DNA of 64,000 bases from contig NZ_JAILWC010000004.1 in NCBI RefSeq assembly GCF_025699125.1, forward strand, positions 95,374-159,373, written 5' to 3'. Positions 42,581-51,908 of the stretch are shown piece by piece (within the stretch, counting starts at the first letter, position 1; each line of letters begins with the position of its first letter). The position numbers and the translations under genes were made by a program. Source of the DNA: Nitrosopumilus sp. GTDB taxonomy: Archaea > Thermoproteota > Nitrososphaeria > Nitrososphaerales > Nitrosopumilaceae. Below the pieces are notes generated by a model. It was not told the DNA's origin, ran no database searches, and worked only from the letters and a program-made list of their open reading frames with translations.

Positions 42581-43026
42581 CAACTCCAAAAACAGAAATT
42601 TATTTTGCAACCAGAAAAAGAGCTAGTGCACATGTCTACATTACAAAGGGACAAGGTAAAGTAAGAATTAACAATGTTCCAGTTGAAATGATTCCTCAAG
42701 AAACTGCTCGTGAAGTAATTTTAGGACCGCTAGAAATCACAGGTGACTTGAGAGACAAAATTGATATTTCTGTAAGAGTTAGAGGCGGAGGTTTTATGGG
42801 ACAAGCCAGTGCAGCAGCAACTGGAATTACCAGAGCACTCATCGGATGGACAAAATCTAAAAAAGATCCAAAAGATCATCCTCTTCCAAAATCTACCAGA
42901 GAAGATCTTCGAAAACGAATCACGGATTTTGATAAGTATCTAGTCAGCGGAGATGCCAGGCAGAAAGAACCAAAGAAATTTGGTGGACCTGGCGCTAGAA
43001 GAAGAAAGCAGAAATCATACCGTTAG
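42577..43026 (+). CDS. rps9: ribosomal protein uS9
   Basis: 149 residues with RKRASAHVYITKGQGKVRIN at the start, VRGGGFMGQASAAATGITRAL, and the conserved basic C-terminal tail GGPGARRRKQKSYR that reaches the P-site tRNA. Start overlaps the uL13 stop (ATGA). Confidence 0.95.
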   Translation: MTTPKTEIYFATRKRASAHVYITKGQGKVRINNVPVEMIPQETAREVILGPLEITGDLRDKIDISVRVRGGGFMGQASAAATGITRALIGWTKSKKDPKDHPLPKSTREDLRKRITDFDKYLVSGDARQKEPKKFGGPGARRRKQKSYR

Positions 43027-43029
43027 ACT

Positions 43030-43749
43030 GTGAAGGCCATAATTTTAGCTGGCGGCAAAGGTACTAGAGGCAAACCATACACAGAATATTTTCCAAAGGC
43101 AATGTCGCCAATTAATGGAAAGCCACTAATTGACTATGTGGTAAAATATCTAAAATCATTTAATTTCATAAAAGAAATAATCATAATTTCTGATTTCATA
43201 GGATTAGGCGGACAAATCAAAAATTACTATGAAAATCAAGAGGGCATTACCTTTGTTCAAGATTCTCAGAGTGGTACCGGTGGAGATTTACTTCACATCG
43301 AGAACAAACTCAAAGGCGAATCAGAATTTGTATTATGGTTTGTAGATAACTTGTGCGCAATAGATCTAAAAAAGATGAAAGAGCAGTTCGTAGATAAAAA
43401 AAGTACTGCATGTATTGCAACAAGATCAAAAAGAAAAGAAGAAACAGGATTCGCAGTAGTCAAAGATGGAATAATTCAAGAATTCAAAGAAAAACCAGTT
43501 ATGAAATTGCAGCTCTCTGAATGCTTGGGAATCTACATGTTAGGAATTGATGTCATCAAAAGAATAAAGGCCAAAGCAAAACAAAAGGAGATCAATTTGT
43601 CATATGATATTTTGCAGCAACTATCAAAGGAAGGAAAGATTAGTGCGTATGACATTGGAGATGTTGAATGGATTGATGCAGAATCTCCAATGGTTTTAGA
43701 GCGAAATGGGAAAACAGTAAAGAAGATTATAAAACAGATGGGATTTTAG
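43030..43749 (+). CDS. sugar-1-phosphate nucleotidyltransferase
   Basis: 239 residues from GTG 43030. The signature KAIILAGGKGTRGKPYTEYF-PKAM (GGxGTR...P-x-T...PK) and a central LWFVDNLCAIDLKKMKEQF (the D at the metal-binding position) place it with the RmlA/GlmU-like NTP transferases. It makes an NDP-sugar for glycans or lipids. It follows uS9 by only 3 bp but is not a translation gene. It overlaps leuD (convergent) by 23 bp. Confidence 0.87.
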   Translation: MKAIILAGGKGTRGKPYTEYFPKAMSPINGKPLIDYVVKYLKSFNFIKEIIIISDFIGLGGQIKNYYENQEGITFVQDSQSGTGGDLLHIENKLKGESEFVLWFVDNLCAIDLKKMKEQFVDKKSTACIATRSKRKEETGFAVVKDGIIQEFKEKPVMKLQLSECLGIYMLGIDVIKRIKAKAKQKEINLSYDILQQLSKEGKISAYDIGDVEWIDAESPMVLERNGKTVKKIIKQMGF

Positions 43750-44311
43750 AATTCTTTTCAAACTCGGTAATTTTATCTTCGTACTGAAAAGTCTGTGCAA
43801 TATCATCTAATCCTTCTAAGAGAATCTTTTTCAAATGAGAGTCAATATCAAAATGAATTTCTTGAGAGGAAGTTTTGATGGTTTGGTTTTTCAAGTCTAC
43901 ACTGATGGGGTCTTTTTCATTTTGAAGTGAATCAACTGTTTTTTCATCAAGGGAAATTGGCAGGATTCCATTTTTGAAGCAGTTGCTAAAGAAGATATCA
44001 GCAAAGGATGGTGCGATTATTACTGAAAAACCATAGTCTTTTAGAGCCCAAACGGCATGTTCACGACTAGAACCGCATCCAAAATTATCACCGGTAACTA
44101 AGATTTTAGATCCGTCATACTTTAATTCATTTAAGACAAAATCAGATTTTTTGTTTCCATTTTCGTCATATCTCCAATTAAAAAACAAGAACTTTCCAAA
44201 TCCAGACTTTTGAACCAGCTTAAGGAATTGCTTTGGAACAATTTGATCAGTATCGACATTTATTTTATCAAGTGGTGTGACAATGCTAGATATATTTTGA
44301 AATGGTTCCAT
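43727..44311 (-). CDS. leuD: 3-isopropylmalate dehydratase small subunit, bacterial-type (LeuD)
   Basis: 194 residues, the longer bacterial-type small subunit: DKINVDTDQIVPKQFLKLVQ, LFFNWRYDENGNKKSDFVLN and [20 protein letters not shown]. It supplies the swivel domain to the LeuC at 44313-45728 (1 bp apart). Together they isomerise 2- to 3-isopropylmalate in leucine synthesis. A second, archaeal-type pair lies just upstream. Confidence 0.92.
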   Translation of the reverse strand: MEPFQNISSIVTPLDKINVDTDQIVPKQFLKLVQKSGFGKFLFFNWRYDENGNKKSDFVLNELKYDGSKILVTGDNFGCGSSREHAVWALKDYGFSVIIAPSFADIFFSNCFKNGILPISLDEKTVDSLQNEKDPISVDLKNQTIKTSSQEIHFDIDSHLKKILLEGLDDIAQTFQYEDKITEFEKNSKIPSVL

Positions 44312-44312
44312 T

Positions 44313-45728
44313 CTAATTCAAATCCAATTTCCTAACATCAACGAAATGCCCATTTATTGCAGCAGCAGCCGCCATCACTGGACTAACTAAGTGAGTTCTT
44401 CCACCAGTTCCTTGTCTTCCTTCAAAATTTCTGTTTGAGGTACTTGCGCATCTCTCACCAGGAGATAGAATATCAGGATTCATTCCTAGACACATACTGC
44501 ATCCGGCTTCTCTCCATTCAAAGTTGGCGTCAATGAAGATTTTATCAAGACCCATTTCCTCTGCTTGTTTTTTTACCATTTGAGAACCTGGAACCACCAT
44601 TGCTCTAACGTGTGGCGAAATTTTTTGTCCCCTTACAACTCTTGATGCTTCAATAAGATCTTCTAATCTTGCATTGGTGCATGAGCCAATGAACACTCTA
44701 TCAATTTTTATTTCTTCAATTGGAGTTCCAGGTTTAAGATCCATGTAATCAAGTGCTTTTTGTGCACTCTTCTTTTGATTAGGATCACCTTTTGAATAAT
44801 CATCTGGAGATGGAATTGATTCAGTTATATCACAAGTCATTCCAGGATTTGTTCCCCAACTAACTTGAGGTGCTATATCATCAATGTGTAAAGTGAATTG
44901 TTTTTCAAATTTTGCATCAGCATCAGTCTTTAGATACACTTTCCATGTGTCAACTAGAGATTCGTAATTTTTCGGAGTGTATTTTCTGCCCCTCAGATAA
45001 TCAAAGGTTTTCTCATCAGGTGCAATCAAACCTGCTCGTGCGCCTGCCTCAATGGACATATTACATATGGTCATCCTCTGCTCCATCGATAGATCCTCTA
45101 TTCCTTCTCCCCTGTACTCAATTACTGTGCCTGTTCCGCCTCCAGTTCCAATATTTTTGATAATAGAAAGCACGATATCTTTAGCAGTTACTGCATGAGG
45201 GTTCTTTCTTTTTCCCTCCACTCTGATTTCAAAGGGTTTTGGTTTTTCTAACCACATAGTTTGTGTTGCCAACACATGTTCAACATCACTAGTTCCAATT
45301 CCCAATGCCAGTGCACCAAACGCTCCATGAGTTGAGGTATGACTGTCGCCACAGACAATTGTAGAACCAGGTAAAGTAATTCCCAATTGAGGCCCAATCA
45401 CATGTACTATTCCCTGGTTTGGGCTGTTAATATCAAATAGTGTAATTCCAAAATCTTTACAATTTTTTTCTAGTGTTTGAATTTGAACAGCAGATGTTTG
45501 ATCCAATATTGGCAGAGATCTATCATTTGTTGGAACATTATGATCCATGGTAGCTATAGTAAGATCAGGTCGGCGAACCTTTCTGTTATTCATTCTCAAT
45601 CCATCAAAAGCCTGAGGTGATGTTACTTCGTGTACTAAGTGTCTGTCAATGTAAATTAGAGAAGGACTGTTTGGCTTTTCAACTATAACATGAGATTCCC
45701 AGATTTTTTCAAAAAGAGTTTTTCCCAT
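44313..45728 (-). CDS. leuC: 3-isopropylmalate dehydratase large subunit, bacterial-type (LeuC)
   Basis: 471 residues from ATG 45728 ([18 protein letters not shown]); the frame extends 15 codons upstream into the previous gene, which is less likely. [4Fe-4S] ligands are visible in [13 protein letters not shown] and [10 protein letters not shown]. Length and sequence are bacterial LeuC-like, unlike the shorter 423-residue paralogue at 46218. It forms a heterodimer with the downstream small subunit. Confidence 0.93.
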   Translation of the reverse strand: MGKTLFEKIWESHVIVEKPNSPSLIYIDRHLVHEVTSPQAFDGLRMNNRKVRRPDLTIATMDHNVPTNDRSLPILDQTSAVQIQTLEKNCKDFGITLFDINSPNQGIVHVIGPQLGITLPGSTIVCGDSHTSTHGAFGALALGIGTSDVEHVLATQTMWLEKPKPFEIRVEGKRKNPHAVTAKDIVLSIIKNIGTGGGTGTVIEYRGEGIEDLSMEQRMTICNMSIEAGARAGLIAPDEKTFDYLRGRKYTPKNYESLVDTWKVYLKTDADAKFEKQFTLHIDDIAPQVSWGTNPGMTCDITESIPSPDDYSKGDPNQKKSAQKALDYMDLKPGTPIEEIKIDRVFIGSCTNARLEDLIEASRVVRGQKISPHVRAMVVPGSQMVKKQAEEMGLDKIFIDANFEWREAGCSMCLGMNPDILSPGERCASTSNRNFEGRQGTGGRTHLVSPVMAAAAAINGHFVDVRKLDLN

Positions 45729-45729
45729 T

Positions 45730-46221
45730 TTAATCCTGGTCTGGCTTGTACTTGAAGAGACCACCTGCAGCAATAATTTTCCCTATAATTTCTGAGAATG
45801 GTTTCATTTTGTAGGTCTGGTTTTTTGTGATATTTTTAATTTCATTTGCAGATAGATTAATCTCAACTTCGTCGCCTTCTGCAATTCCATCATATGCATC
45901 TTGTTCAATTTCAATTGGCAACAAAAATGCACCATCTACTGCATTTCTGTAAAAAATTCTTGCAAAAGATAATGCAAGTACTGCCTTTATTCCTGAATGA
46001 GACAATGCAATTGGTGCATGTTCTCTACTTGAGCCACATCCAAAATTTTTTCCGGATAAAATAAAATCGCCTTCCTTTACTTTTGAATGAAAGTCAGGAT
46101 CAAGTCCCTCCATTGCATGAGTTGCAAGTTCCGCATAATCGTGTACCTTGAGATACTGGCCCGGAATAATTACATCAGTATCGATGTTATCTTGAGCATA
46201 TTTTATGATATTTCCTTTCAT
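45730..46221 (-). CDS. aconitase-family small subunit, archaeal-type (LeuD2)
   Basis: 163 residues, compact archaeal form: [40 protein letters not shown] and a C-terminal swivel closing region. Family members are 3-isopropylmalate, homoaconitate or citramalate (2-methylmalate) isomerases. Starts inside the 4-bp overlap (ATGA) with the large subunit at 46218. Which substrate this pair uses cannot be read from the sequence. Confidence 0.88.
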   Translation of the reverse strand: MKGNIIKYAQDNIDTDVIIPGQYLKVHDYAELATHAMEGLDPDFHSKVKEGDFILSGKNFGCGSSREHAPIALSHSGIKAVLALSFARIFYRNAVDGAFLLPIEIEQDAYDGIAEGDEVEINLSANEIKNITKNQTYKMKPFSEIIGKIIAAGGLFKYKPDQD

Positions 46222-47489
46222 TCCAAATCCCTCGGATCAGTAATTTTGCCAGTAACTGCAGAAGCAGCTGCAACTAGTGGAGAAGCAAGATATGTCTGAG
46301 ATTCAACATGCCCCATTCTTCCAGGAAAATTTCTGTTTGTAGTACTGATGCAGATTTCATCTTTTGCCAATACTCCCATATGTGCACCACAGCAAGCACC
46401 ACATGTAGGTGGACCTACTGTCGCTCCAGCATCAAGAAATATTTTCAATAATCCATTCTCCATTGCACGTTTGTAAATTGAGATTGCTGCAGGTAAAATT
46501 TCAGTTCTAATCTTCACTGTTCTTCCTTTGAGAATTCTTGCAGCTGCCTCCAAGTCTTCATATTTTGCTCCAGTACAAGAGCCAATGTATGATTTGTCCA
46601 ATTCAACATTTGGGGATTCCCGTACAATTGAAACATTTTCAGGAGAAAATGGTTTTGCAATAGTTGGCTCCATCTCTGATGCTTCATACTCAAAAATTTG
46701 GGAATACTCTGCGTCATCGTCTCCTTTAATTAAATTAAAATTCGTGGCACCTCGGCTTGAAAGATAATCAACTACTTTTTGGTCTGGTTCCACAATTCCG
46801 TTTTTTGCACCAGCCTCTGTAGTCATATTACACATTGTCAATCTACTCTCAACTGACATTGCATCAATTCCGCTTCCACCAAACTGCATTGTTCTGTATG
46901 CACCACCATCAGTTCCAATATCCCCGATAATTTTTAGAATCAAGTCTTTGGCCATAACATGATCTGGCAGTGTTCCATTTAGCTTAAAATACATAGTTTC
47001 TGGAACCTTAAACCAAATCTTTCCGTTCAACAAAACATATGCAACATCTGTGTGCCCCAATCCACATGCAAATGCACCTAATGCGCCAGTAGTATTTGTA
47101 TGAGAATCCCCTCCCACATACACATCTCCAGGCATCACCATTGCCTCCTCATGAGAAATGGTATGACAAATTCCATACTGCCCCATTCCATACTTGAAGT
47201 GTTTTTCAATTCCATACTGTTTAGTAAAATTTGATAGTTTCACAATATTTTCAGCCGATACTTTTTCAGCCGATGGCACAAAATGATCTTCGGCTACCCA
47301 AACCTTGGTAGGATCCCATAATTTGTCAACTGAGATTCCTTGCTTCTTTAGTTTATCAAATACCTTGATTACGCCTGGTCCAGACACATCATGGACCATT
47401 ACCTTGTCGACATTGGCAAAAACCACATCATCAGGGGCAACTGATGATTTTCCAGAAGCGCGTGCAAGAATCTTCTCAGCAATATTCAT
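46218..47489 (-). CDS. aconitase-family large subunit, archaeal-type (LeuC2)
   Basis: 423 residues with the HACN/IPMI-type large-subunit motifs: KILARASGKSSVAPDDVVFA, VYVGGDSHTNTTGALGAFAC, SYIGSCTGAKYEDLEAAA and TCGACCGAHMGVLAKDE (Fe-S Cys). It forms a complex with the small subunit at 45730. Presence next to a bacterial-type leuCD suggests that leucine synthesis and another branch (for example citramalate isomerisation for isoleucine) are served by different enzymes; this is inference. Confidence 0.9.
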   Translation of the reverse strand: MNIAEKILARASGKSSVAPDDVVFANVDKVMVHDVSGPGVIKVFDKLKKQGISVDKLWDPTKVWVAEDHFVPSAEKVSAENIVKLSNFTKQYGIEKHFKYGMGQYGICHTISHEEAMVMPGDVYVGGDSHTNTTGALGAFACGLGHTDVAYVLLNGKIWFKVPETMYFKLNGTLPDHVMAKDLILKIIGDIGTDGGAYRTMQFGGSGIDAMSVESRLTMCNMTTEAGAKNGIVEPDQKVVDYLSSRGATNFNLIKGDDDAEYSQIFEYEASEMEPTIAKPFSPENVSIVRESPNVELDKSYIGSCTGAKYEDLEAAARILKGRTVKIRTEILPAAISIYKRAMENGLLKIFLDAGATVGPPTCGACCGAHMGVLAKDEICISTTNRNFPGRMGHVESQTYLASPLVAAASAVTGKITDPRDLE

Positions 47490-47620
47490 AATCCAAAAAG
47501 CTTGCTCTACAGATTAAAAGCTTTACAGAGTTTGTAAAAACAGTTATTTCACATCTTCCTAAAAGAAATAACTAGATTACTAAAACCCAAGAACGTTTTC
47601 TAAATATTATTGCAATTGGT

Positions 47621-47839
47621 TTAGAAAAATTGCATATTCTGATTTTCTAAAACTTTCTTTACAGAATCCAGATATTGTTTTCTAGTCGTAGGGATTGATC
47701 TCCATTTTGATACCATTATTTCATCTAAAATTTCATAGACTTGAGTGATTTCGGTGCCTGACTCCAGTTTTTCTCTTGCGATATTTGCCAATTCTTGTAT
47801 TCGTAATTGTCTTCTCCAAGTTTGCACACAGTCAGCCAT
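47621..47839 (-). CDS. small conserved hypothetical protein (72 aa)
   Basis: 72 residues, helical: MADCVQTWRRQLRIQELANIAR, EKLESGTEITQVYEILDEIM and a C-terminal KWRSIPTTRKQYLDSVKKVLE. No Cys pairs beyond one, no membrane segment. No family recognised. It lies between the isomerase genes and the release-factor-like gene with its own space on both sides (more than 75 bp). Confidence 0.6.
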   Translation of the reverse strand: MADCVQTWRRQLRIQELANIAREKLESGTEITQVYEILDEIMVSKWRSIPTTRKQYLDSVKKVLENQNMQFF

Positions 47840-47915
47840 GGAAATTTTTTAATTTAATGATCTAAAAGGATCACTATCAAATCATCACATATGAGATTTA
47901 TCGGTATTTTTGAAA

Positions 47916-48980
47916 TTACTTTATTTTGTATCTAAGAATGGCTATAACTGAATTATCAAGTTCTAGTTTTTGGATAATTTTTGGAGAAGATGCGAACTCT
48001 ATTTTGCATGAGGTGTTTTTTGCAAGCTCCAACATTTTCATTATTTTTTTAAATTGGGAATCACTGTAATAGTTTGCAGAGACAATCAGAGTATCAACTG
48101 CTCCAGTTTCCAAAGCTTTGAAAATAACATCATTTCTTTTCGCTGTAAGTCCTTTTTTGACTAGACTTTCATATTTTTTAATAATTTCTGCTACGTATTT
48201 TCTTCGGTGCTGATAAAGATGATGAATTATTTTCTTTTCAATATCACTAATTGATGTTGAAAAAGACAAGTTTTCTACAAACACACATTTTTTTGCCAAC
48301 TCTGAATCAAGTTCATCATAAAATTCGGTTTTTGCATGACCATTCCCGCCCAACAAAATCAAATCTGAATTCAAATCCACCTCACGGATTCTCTTTGCAA
48401 TTTTCTTAAAGAAAACATGAATTTTTGTTTGTCTTGCCCTCAGGAACCTTCCCTGACTCTGCCCCCCTTTTCTGTGTCTTCCTTGTAAGTCAATTCGAAG
48501 TTTTGATTCTAATACGATTTTACTTCCATGGAATTTTTGTATTCGTGCAGATTTTTGATCTAGTGTTACTAACAAAACATCATAATTGGTTTTCAAAATA
48601 TCTTTGAATGGCTTGATGAATGGCTTTTTGCTTGCCATGTATACATAGGGGAGTTTTTTTGATATTCCAATCACTTTGATGTTTACTTTGTTGTTTTTTA
48701 TCCATCCAAAAATACACAATGTTTTTGCAAACTTGCCTACAGAAATTGGGTTGTCTCTGAGATCTTCAATTTTTTGTTCAATTTTTGATTCAATTTTTTC
48801 AAAGAATTCATTTCGCTTTGTTTCTTCTAGCAAAGACACAGTTTCTTGTCCCTTGCCATATGGATAATACACAGATATGCACGAAGTATCAATCTGTTTA
48901 ACTTCATACAGAAATCGGTTAATTGATAGCCACTCAGAAGGAGAAATGCCAGTATTTGAATTATTTTTCACAAAAGACAA
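47916..48980 (-). CDS. aRF1/eRF1-like protein with GGQ motif (release-factor paralogue)
   Basis: 354 residues (start TTG 48980). The middle domain carries RHRKGGQSQGRFLRARQTKI, with GGQ at about 172-174, the peptidyl-tRNA hydrolysing loop of eRF1. A Pelota/eRF1-like C-domain follows (FVENLSFSTSISDIEKKIIH; LETGAVDTLIVSANY). The N-domain starts SCISVYYPYGKGQETVSLLE but lacks the NIKS and YxCxxxF stop-codon-reading motifs and the length of true aRF1. It may rescue stalled ribosomes by cleaving peptidyl-tRNA, like VLRF1/Vms1-type proteins, not decode stop codons. Family assignment is by motif. Confidence 0.8.
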   Translation of the reverse strand: MSFVKNNSNTGISPSEWLSINRFLYEVKQIDTSCISVYYPYGKGQETVSLLEETKRNEFFEKIESKIEQKIEDLRDNPISVGKFAKTLCIFGWIKNNKVNIKVIGISKKLPYVYMASKKPFIKPFKDILKTNYDVLLVTLDQKSARIQKFHGSKIVLESKLRIDLQGRHRKGGQSQGRFLRARQTKIHVFFKKIAKRIREVDLNSDLILLGGNGHAKTEFYDELDSELAKKCVFVENLSFSTSISDIEKKIIHHLYQHRRKYVAEIIKKYESLVKKGLTAKRNDVIFKALETGAVDTLIVSANYYSDSQFKKIMKMLELAKNTSCKIEFASSPKIIQKLELDNSVIAILRYKIK

Positions 48981-49083
48981 TATTATTTGTCTGTAAATAA
49001 CTAATTCTTTTTAACCAATATTTCATCAAGACATCAAAGAAAGGGTTCATAACAATAAAAAAGAAACACCATATTGAGAAATT

Positions 49084-49854
49084 ATGCAATTAACCGTTTT
49101 ACCACTTTTATCGGAAAGAAAGGAAGAAAGATTTGATGTTTTTGATGCATTGCTTGAAACTTTGGAAAAAAACAATACAGAATTGCAAGAAGGCGATGTT
49201 TTAGTCATTTCAACAAAATACATTTCAAACTCACAAGGAAGAATAGTTGATCTTTCAAAAATCAAAGCATCCCAAGAAGGTTTGAAGATTTCAAAAAAAT
49301 ATCAATTAAAGCCAGAGATTGCAGAAATTATCATTAGAGAATCAGACAAAATTTTCGGAGGAATTGGAGGATTTGTAATTACATCATCAGACAACATAAT
49401 GGCACCAAATGCTGGCATCGATAAATCTAATGCAAAAAAAGGCAATGCAATTCTGTATCCTCAAAATCCATATCTAATTTCAGAGCAAATTCGAAGAAAA
49501 ATTTTCTTAAAGATGTCAGTTCATGTGGGAATAATTCTTGTAGATAGCAGACTAATGCCTGCAAGAATTGGAACGTCGGGAGTTGCAGTAGCATGTGCAG
49601 GAATAGAGCCAGTTTTAGACATGAGAGCAAAAAAAGATCTTGATGGCAATCCATTAAAGGTCACATTTCAAGCAGTAGTTGACAACATTGCAACTATTGC
49701 AAATTACAAAATGGGTGAAGGTGGGGAATCAAAACCATTTGCAATTGTTAGAAACTCAGAAGCTAAACTAACTGATAGAAAGATCAATCCTTCAGAAATG
49801 GCAATATCCCCAGATCAGTGCGTCTATGTCAGAGGACTATCAAATCATCCATAA
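49084..49854 (+). CDS. cofE: coenzyme F420-0:L-glutamate ligase
   Basis: 256 residues, full length for archaeal CofE: LEEGDVLVISTKYISNSQGRIV-type N-terminus, a VITSSDNIMAPNAGIDKSN block, GIILVDSRLMPARIGTSGVA, and the end PSEMAISPDQCVYVRGLSNHP. It adds glutamate residues with GTP to F420-0. Supports F420-dependent enzymes such as the DDN-like protein at 1925. Single gene with its own upstream region. Confidence 0.93.
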   Translation: MQLTVLPLLSERKEERFDVFDALLETLEKNNTELQEGDVLVISTKYISNSQGRIVDLSKIKASQEGLKISKKYQLKPEIAEIIIRESDKIFGGIGGFVITSSDNIMAPNAGIDKSNAKKGNAILYPQNPYLISEQIRRKIFLKMSVHVGIILVDSRLMPARIGTSGVAVACAGIEPVLDMRAKKDLDGNPLKVTFQAVVDNIATIANYKMGEGGESKPFAIVRNSEAKLTDRKINPSEMAISPDQCVYVRGLSNHP

Positions 49855-49896
49855 TATTAGGTATTTTTTGGTTCTGCTTTAAATAGAGGTATTTTA

Positions 49897-50463
49897 GTGA
49901 AAAAATTAATGGAGTATCTCACCACATACCCAAAGACAGTTTCATTTTTGGATGGACTAAAACACAAAATTCATGTGGATAACAAACAGGGAGTAGAACA
50001 ACTTCATGTTGTCGTAAAGAAAAGTTTTGAAGAACTAATGAAAATTTTTACCGCAGAAGGATTTACCAAAGTAAAACTTGAGCATAAACAACCAGGACAA
50101 ATTGGGAACGGCTTGAATTTAAAACTAAAGAAGCCATGGGAGATGCACATTAGAATGGTTGATCTAAAAAAAGGATTAATCGGAATTCATGCCGAAGTTG
50201 AAGTATCTAGAGATTATCTTCAGCACTTGTTCTCGCAGAGAACACCAGTAGTTTACGAAGTAGAAGAGATTCTAAAAAAATATTATATAGATTACAGTTT
50301 GTGGCATGATAAAATTAAGAAAAACGTTCATGTAATTGTTGATAACTATAAAGTAAAACTTGCAACTCCAAGCATTCCAGTATTTGCATGGAAACCAATG
50401 TTATTTGTAATTGGAACAATTGCAGCATTTTATGGTTGGAAATATTTCAACACTATCTTGTAA
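49897..50463 (+). CDS. conserved hypothetical protein with C-terminal membrane anchor
   Basis: 188 residues from GTG 49897. A soluble N-part of alpha/beta type (VVKKSFEELMKIFTAEGFTKVK; WEMHIRMVDLKKGLIGIHAEVEV) ends with one transmembrane helix (KPMLFVIGTIAAFYGWKYF). No recognised family. A tail-anchored layout suggests the domain stays at the inner face of the cell membrane. Follows cofE by 42 bp. Confidence 0.6.
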   Translation: MKKLMEYLTTYPKTVSFLDGLKHKIHVDNKQGVEQLHVVVKKSFEELMKIFTAEGFTKVKLEHKQPGQIGNGLNLKLKKPWEMHIRMVDLKKGLIGIHAEVEVSRDYLQHLFSQRTPVVYEVEEILKKYYIDYSLWHDKIKKNVHVIVDNYKVKLATPSIPVFAWKPMLFVIGTIAAFYGWKYFNTIL

Positions 50464-50465
50464 AT

Positions 50466-50792
50466 CTAAATGCCCAAGGATTCTTCTTTACTTAATTCCA
50501 AAAATACCTTATCCCCAACTGAGAGACCCAGATCTTTGTATTCATGCATCTCAAGTTTTAGTTGAGTAACACCTTGCATGCCCATTCCACCACCCATTCC
50601 GGACATCATCTTATTTAGATCTTTCATCATATCGTTCATGTTTGTGAATCCCATGACTTTTGGTGTGCCAAAAGGTGATTGTTGATTTTGGGCAGATTCT
50701 TTAAGATCTTTAATGGACGATAGTGATACTACAACATATGGTGCTCCATCTGGTGCTGAATCAATACTTTTTACTACAAATTCTTTCTTCAT
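50466..50792 (-). CDS. Met/Gly-rich conserved hypothetical protein
   Basis: 108 residues from ATG 50792 (MKKEFVVKSID); an ATG-less 14-codon upstream extension is unlikely. Beta-rich ends flank a central Met/Gly-rich helix (NMNDMMKDLNKMMSGMGGGM), which may be flexible or bind metal or a partner. No family recognised. The stop is 2 bp from the convergent gene's stop. Confidence 0.6.
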   Translation of the reverse strand: MKKEFVVKSIDSAPDGAPYVVVSLSSIKDLKESAQNQQSPFGTPKVMGFTNMNDMMKDLNKMMSGMGGGMGMQGVTQLKLEMHEYKDLGLSVGDKVFLELSKEESLGI

Positions 50793-50891
50793 GAGAAGGG
50801 TAACTTTTCCATGTAATTTTAATTTTAAGGTCAATTTCGACCAATTTACGTGGTTCGAAGCTTTAATTACGATTTTTGAGATTTCATAGTG

Positions 50892-51425
50892 ATGACTGAG
50901 GGATTAAAAACAACACTTCGATATTATGGAATTTCACCGTGGGAGATTGAAGTGCTCTATGGTTTTCTGAATTCACATTTTACAGTTATCCAAGATGAGA
51001 TTGAGCAAGATGATAGTGATTTTGTAAGTTCCTTGGACATGGAAATTCCACTTGCATTTAATGAGGAATTCTTCCAGTGGTTTGATTTTAAACGCTGGGA
51101 AAAAGTGAAAGCGGTTTTCAAAGAGATGAAAAGAAGAAGAGGCACTAGCAACGCACTAAAAGTCAAAATTAATTTTTCTGGAAATCCTAAAATTGTTTTT
51201 AGTGTTGATGTCGAAGACAAACAATGGTTTGATAACGCAATTGAAAAGATTGATTTTGTCTTAGAATTATTACCACATCATCTTGATCCTCAAAAACTCC
51301 CATCAGAGATATCTGAGATAAGTTACAAGTTTGATTCAGACTCAATTAGATGGCGACTAAATTCTGCATCATCGAAGAACAAAAAATATTCTTTTACCGG
51401 AAATTCTTGGAAAGAGATTACTTGA
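50892..51425 (+). CDS. conserved hypothetical protein (177 aa)
   Basis: 177 residues from ATG 50892 (MTEGLKTTLRYYGISPWEIE). Soluble, mixed alpha/beta, with charged helices (FKRWEKVKAVFKEMKRRRGT) and VKINFSGNPKIVFSVDVEDK. No family recognised. Overlaps the convergent gene at 51418 by 8 bp. Confidence 0.6.
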   Translation: MTEGLKTTLRYYGISPWEIEVLYGFLNSHFTVIQDEIEQDDSDFVSSLDMEIPLAFNEEFFQWFDFKRWEKVKAVFKEMKRRRGTSNALKVKINFSGNPKIVFSVDVEDKQWFDNAIEKIDFVLELLPHHLDPQKLPSEISEISYKFDSDSIRWRLNSASSKNKKYSFTGNSWKEIT

Positions 51426-51852
51426 GATCTTTTTGCAGTGGTTCTAATAACTCATGGAGTTCTTTGTATTTTGATTCTAAAAATTCCAAAGCGTCATCTA
51501 GCTTTTTGGATTTGCCATACTTAAAACGAATTAATTCACGATGATGCCAAAATGTTTTGCCTTCATCAACTGAGATAGTTGTAAAGTAATCAGCTCCTTT
51601 CAAATTATCAGGGATTTTCACATCATGAGGAAATAGCAACTCTACAATAAACCACTCGTCACCATCGGGGTAATCACACCCTGTATCTACATCAAAGAAG
51701 ACATGAAGTAAATCAGACTGCATAAGGCCGTCATCATTAATTGTGGGATGTTTTATCGCAGACTTTTTAAAGTCTAGATTAACCAATTGGGGCTCAAAGA
51801 AACCCTTGATGATCGATTTTCGAAATATTTTGTTAGCTTCGTAAATATTCAA
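51418..51852 (-). CDS. conserved hypothetical protein (144 aa)
   Basis: 144 residues: N-terminal helix (MNIYEANKIFRKSIIKG), central beta region (LHVFFDVDTGCDYPDGDEWFI; YFTTISVDEGKTFWHHRELI) and a C-terminal coiled helix (LDDALEFLESKYKELHELLE). No recognised family. Lies between a convergent hypothetical gene and korB. Confidence 0.6.
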   Translation of the reverse strand: MNIYEANKIFRKSIIKGFFEPQLVNLDFKKSAIKHPTINDDGLMQSDLLHVFFDVDTGCDYPDGDEWFIVELLFPHDVKIPDNLKGADYFTTISVDEGKTFWHHRELIRFKYGKSKKLDDALEFLESKYKELHELLEPLQKDLK

Positions 51853-51908
51853 AGACAGAATACACTACAATGAAACTTGCCTATAACTTGTTAGGTTTGT
51901 AGCAGAAA

